From Solirubrobacterales bacterium (lineage in GTDB: Bacteria > Actinomycetota > Thermoleophilia > Solirubrobacterales > Solirubrobacteraceae): a DNA stretch of 6,772 nt. The stretch is from contig JACDAP010000157.1 of the NCBI GenBank assembly GCA_013695395.1, positions 1-6,772 on the forward strand, written 5' to 3'. Both the position numbers and the translations under genes were made by a program. The notes under the pieces are model-generated. The model was not told the DNA's origin. It saw only the letters and a list, made by a program, of their open reading frames with translations, and did no database searches. Shown in pieces: positions 6,461 through 6,772 of this stretch. How positions within the stretch are numbered: the stretch's first letter is position 1; every line of letters begins with the position of its first letter.

Positions 6461-6598
6461 GCCCGAGCCGCGATACCTCGGTACCAGCCGTCCCAGTCGT
6501 TCCTCGGCGCTCTCCACGGGCACCTCACCCGGGACGCGGACGGCGCGTCGGGCCTCGGCCGCGACCGGCTGCTCGCCGTGCTCGGTCGCCTCGCCTGA
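6461..6598 (+). pseudogene. 3' remnant of an unidentified gene
   Basis: From about 6482 to the TGA at 6596-6598 one plus-strand frame has 36 of 38 codons ending in G or C, about half G/C at second positions, and a plausible helical end (GRDRLLAVLGRLA). That positional pattern is what real genes in this window show. No start codon occurs in this frame near the beginning of the biased stretch, and the DNA before it looks non-coding. I read it as the surviving C-terminal end of a broken gene. Alternatively, an ATG at 6414 in another frame (MMVRAGYFDGAIARLAPEPR) could join it by a -1 shift near 6475-6490, as a frameshifted small gene. I do not recognise the family. The antisense frame is also open but gives an Arg/Ser/Pro-rich, unlikely protein. 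Confidence 0.4.
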
Positions 6599-6604
6599 CG
6601 CCCG

Positions 6605-6631
6605 CGCCGGGAGATCGCGACCGCCCCGGCG
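6605..6631. terminator. Hairpin between convergent ends
   Basis: CGCCGGG (6605-6611) pairs perfectly with CCCGGCG (6625-6631), a 7-bp stem with a 13-base loop, placed between the + strand remnant stop (6598) and the end of the GGDEF gene (6653). The position suits transcription termination of the GGDEF gene. There is no T-tract and the loop is large, so confidence is low. Confidence 0.3.
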
Positions 6632-6652
6632 ACGGAGGTGTGCTCGCTCCCC

Positions 6653-6772
6653 TCAGCCCGCGGACCGCCGACCGGCCCGCTTGTCGGCGTACATCCCCTC
6701 GTCGGCGCAGGCCAGCGCGGCGTAGAGCCCGACGCCCGGCGCCGTCGACCCCCAGCCCACGGAGAACGCGAG
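6653..6772 (-). CDS. GGDEF (diguanylate cyclase-type) protein, C-terminal end (partial)
   Basis: The last 39 residues and the TGA stop are visible; the gene enters from the right edge. The sequence contains FSVGWG, matching the S-x-G-x beta strand after the GGDEF loop, and ALACADEGMYADKRAGR, matching the hallmark C-terminal helix of GGDEF domains (L-x-x-A-D-x-A-x-Y-x-A-K-x-x-G-R). The GGDEF active-site loop itself, any sensory domain and any inhibitory site lie outside the window, so activity cannot be judged. If active it would make cyclic di-GMP from two GTP in the cytoplasm. It ends about 400 bases upstream of the ice-binding gene on the same strand, with a hairpin and a gene remnant between, so it is probably a separate transcription unit. 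Confidence 0.85.
   Translation of the reverse strand, partial: LAFSVGWGSTAPGVGLYAALACADEGMYADKRAGRRSAG

Noticed and set aside
4296..6485. CGGTACC at 4296-4302 and 6479-6485 as target-site repeats flanking the ice-binding/transpeptidase block
   Set aside because: Only 7 bases match, GGTACC also occurs inside the ice-binding gene near 5635, and no transposase or terminal inverted repeats are present. Removing the block would not rejoin two halves of a gene.
5209..6528. A 439-residue minus-strand open frame in another phase of the ice-binding gene
   Set aside because: It is an Arg/Pro/His-rich shadow in the wrong phase. Its N-terminal part also lies opposite the better coding signal at 6461-6598.

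Overview
The window is very GC-rich (mostly well above 65% GC, third codon positions nearly all G or C), with GTG starts and 4-base stop/start overlaps. The coding style, and an extracellular protein ending in an Arg-rich Ig-like domain, suggest a soil or cold-habitat actinobacterium. My best guess is the Thermoleophilia/Solirubrobacterales side of Actinomycetota. That placement is an inference, not something read directly from a marker gene.

Region 1 (1-4286, + strand) is a compact catabolic-type operon: the last 28 codons of an aldehyde dehydrogenase, an APC-superfamily amino acid/amine permease, a cytochrome P450, and a PLP-dependent group II (aromatic-type) amino acid decarboxylase. The permease/P450 and P450/decarboxylase junctions are both GTGA overlaps, so these genes are very probably cotranscribed and translationally coupled. 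A plausible job is uptake of an amino acid or amine, decarboxylation and/or oxidation, and disposal of the resulting aldehyde. The P450 is unusual: the conserved acid/alcohol pair of its I helix is replaced by Gln-Glu followed by Pro.

Region 2 (4327-6248, - strand) is a two-gene operon running convergently towards region 1, with a small hairpin between the two stops. The first gene encodes a secreted DUF3494-type ice-binding protein with a Pro/Thr/Gly linker and an extremely basic C-terminal domain. The second encodes a secreted L,D-transpeptidase (YkuD fold). They overlap by ATGA. This pairing of an ice-binding adhesin-like protein with a peptidoglycan cross-linking/anchoring enzyme is the most suggestive system in the window.

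Region 3 (6249-6772) holds the leader of the ice-binding gene with a weak promoter candidate, a 12-bp perfect palindrome, a + strand segment of about 40 codons with strong coding bias but no start (probable gene remnant, ends 6598), a hairpin, and the C-terminal end of a GGDEF (diguanylate cyclase) gene on the - strand running in from the right edge.
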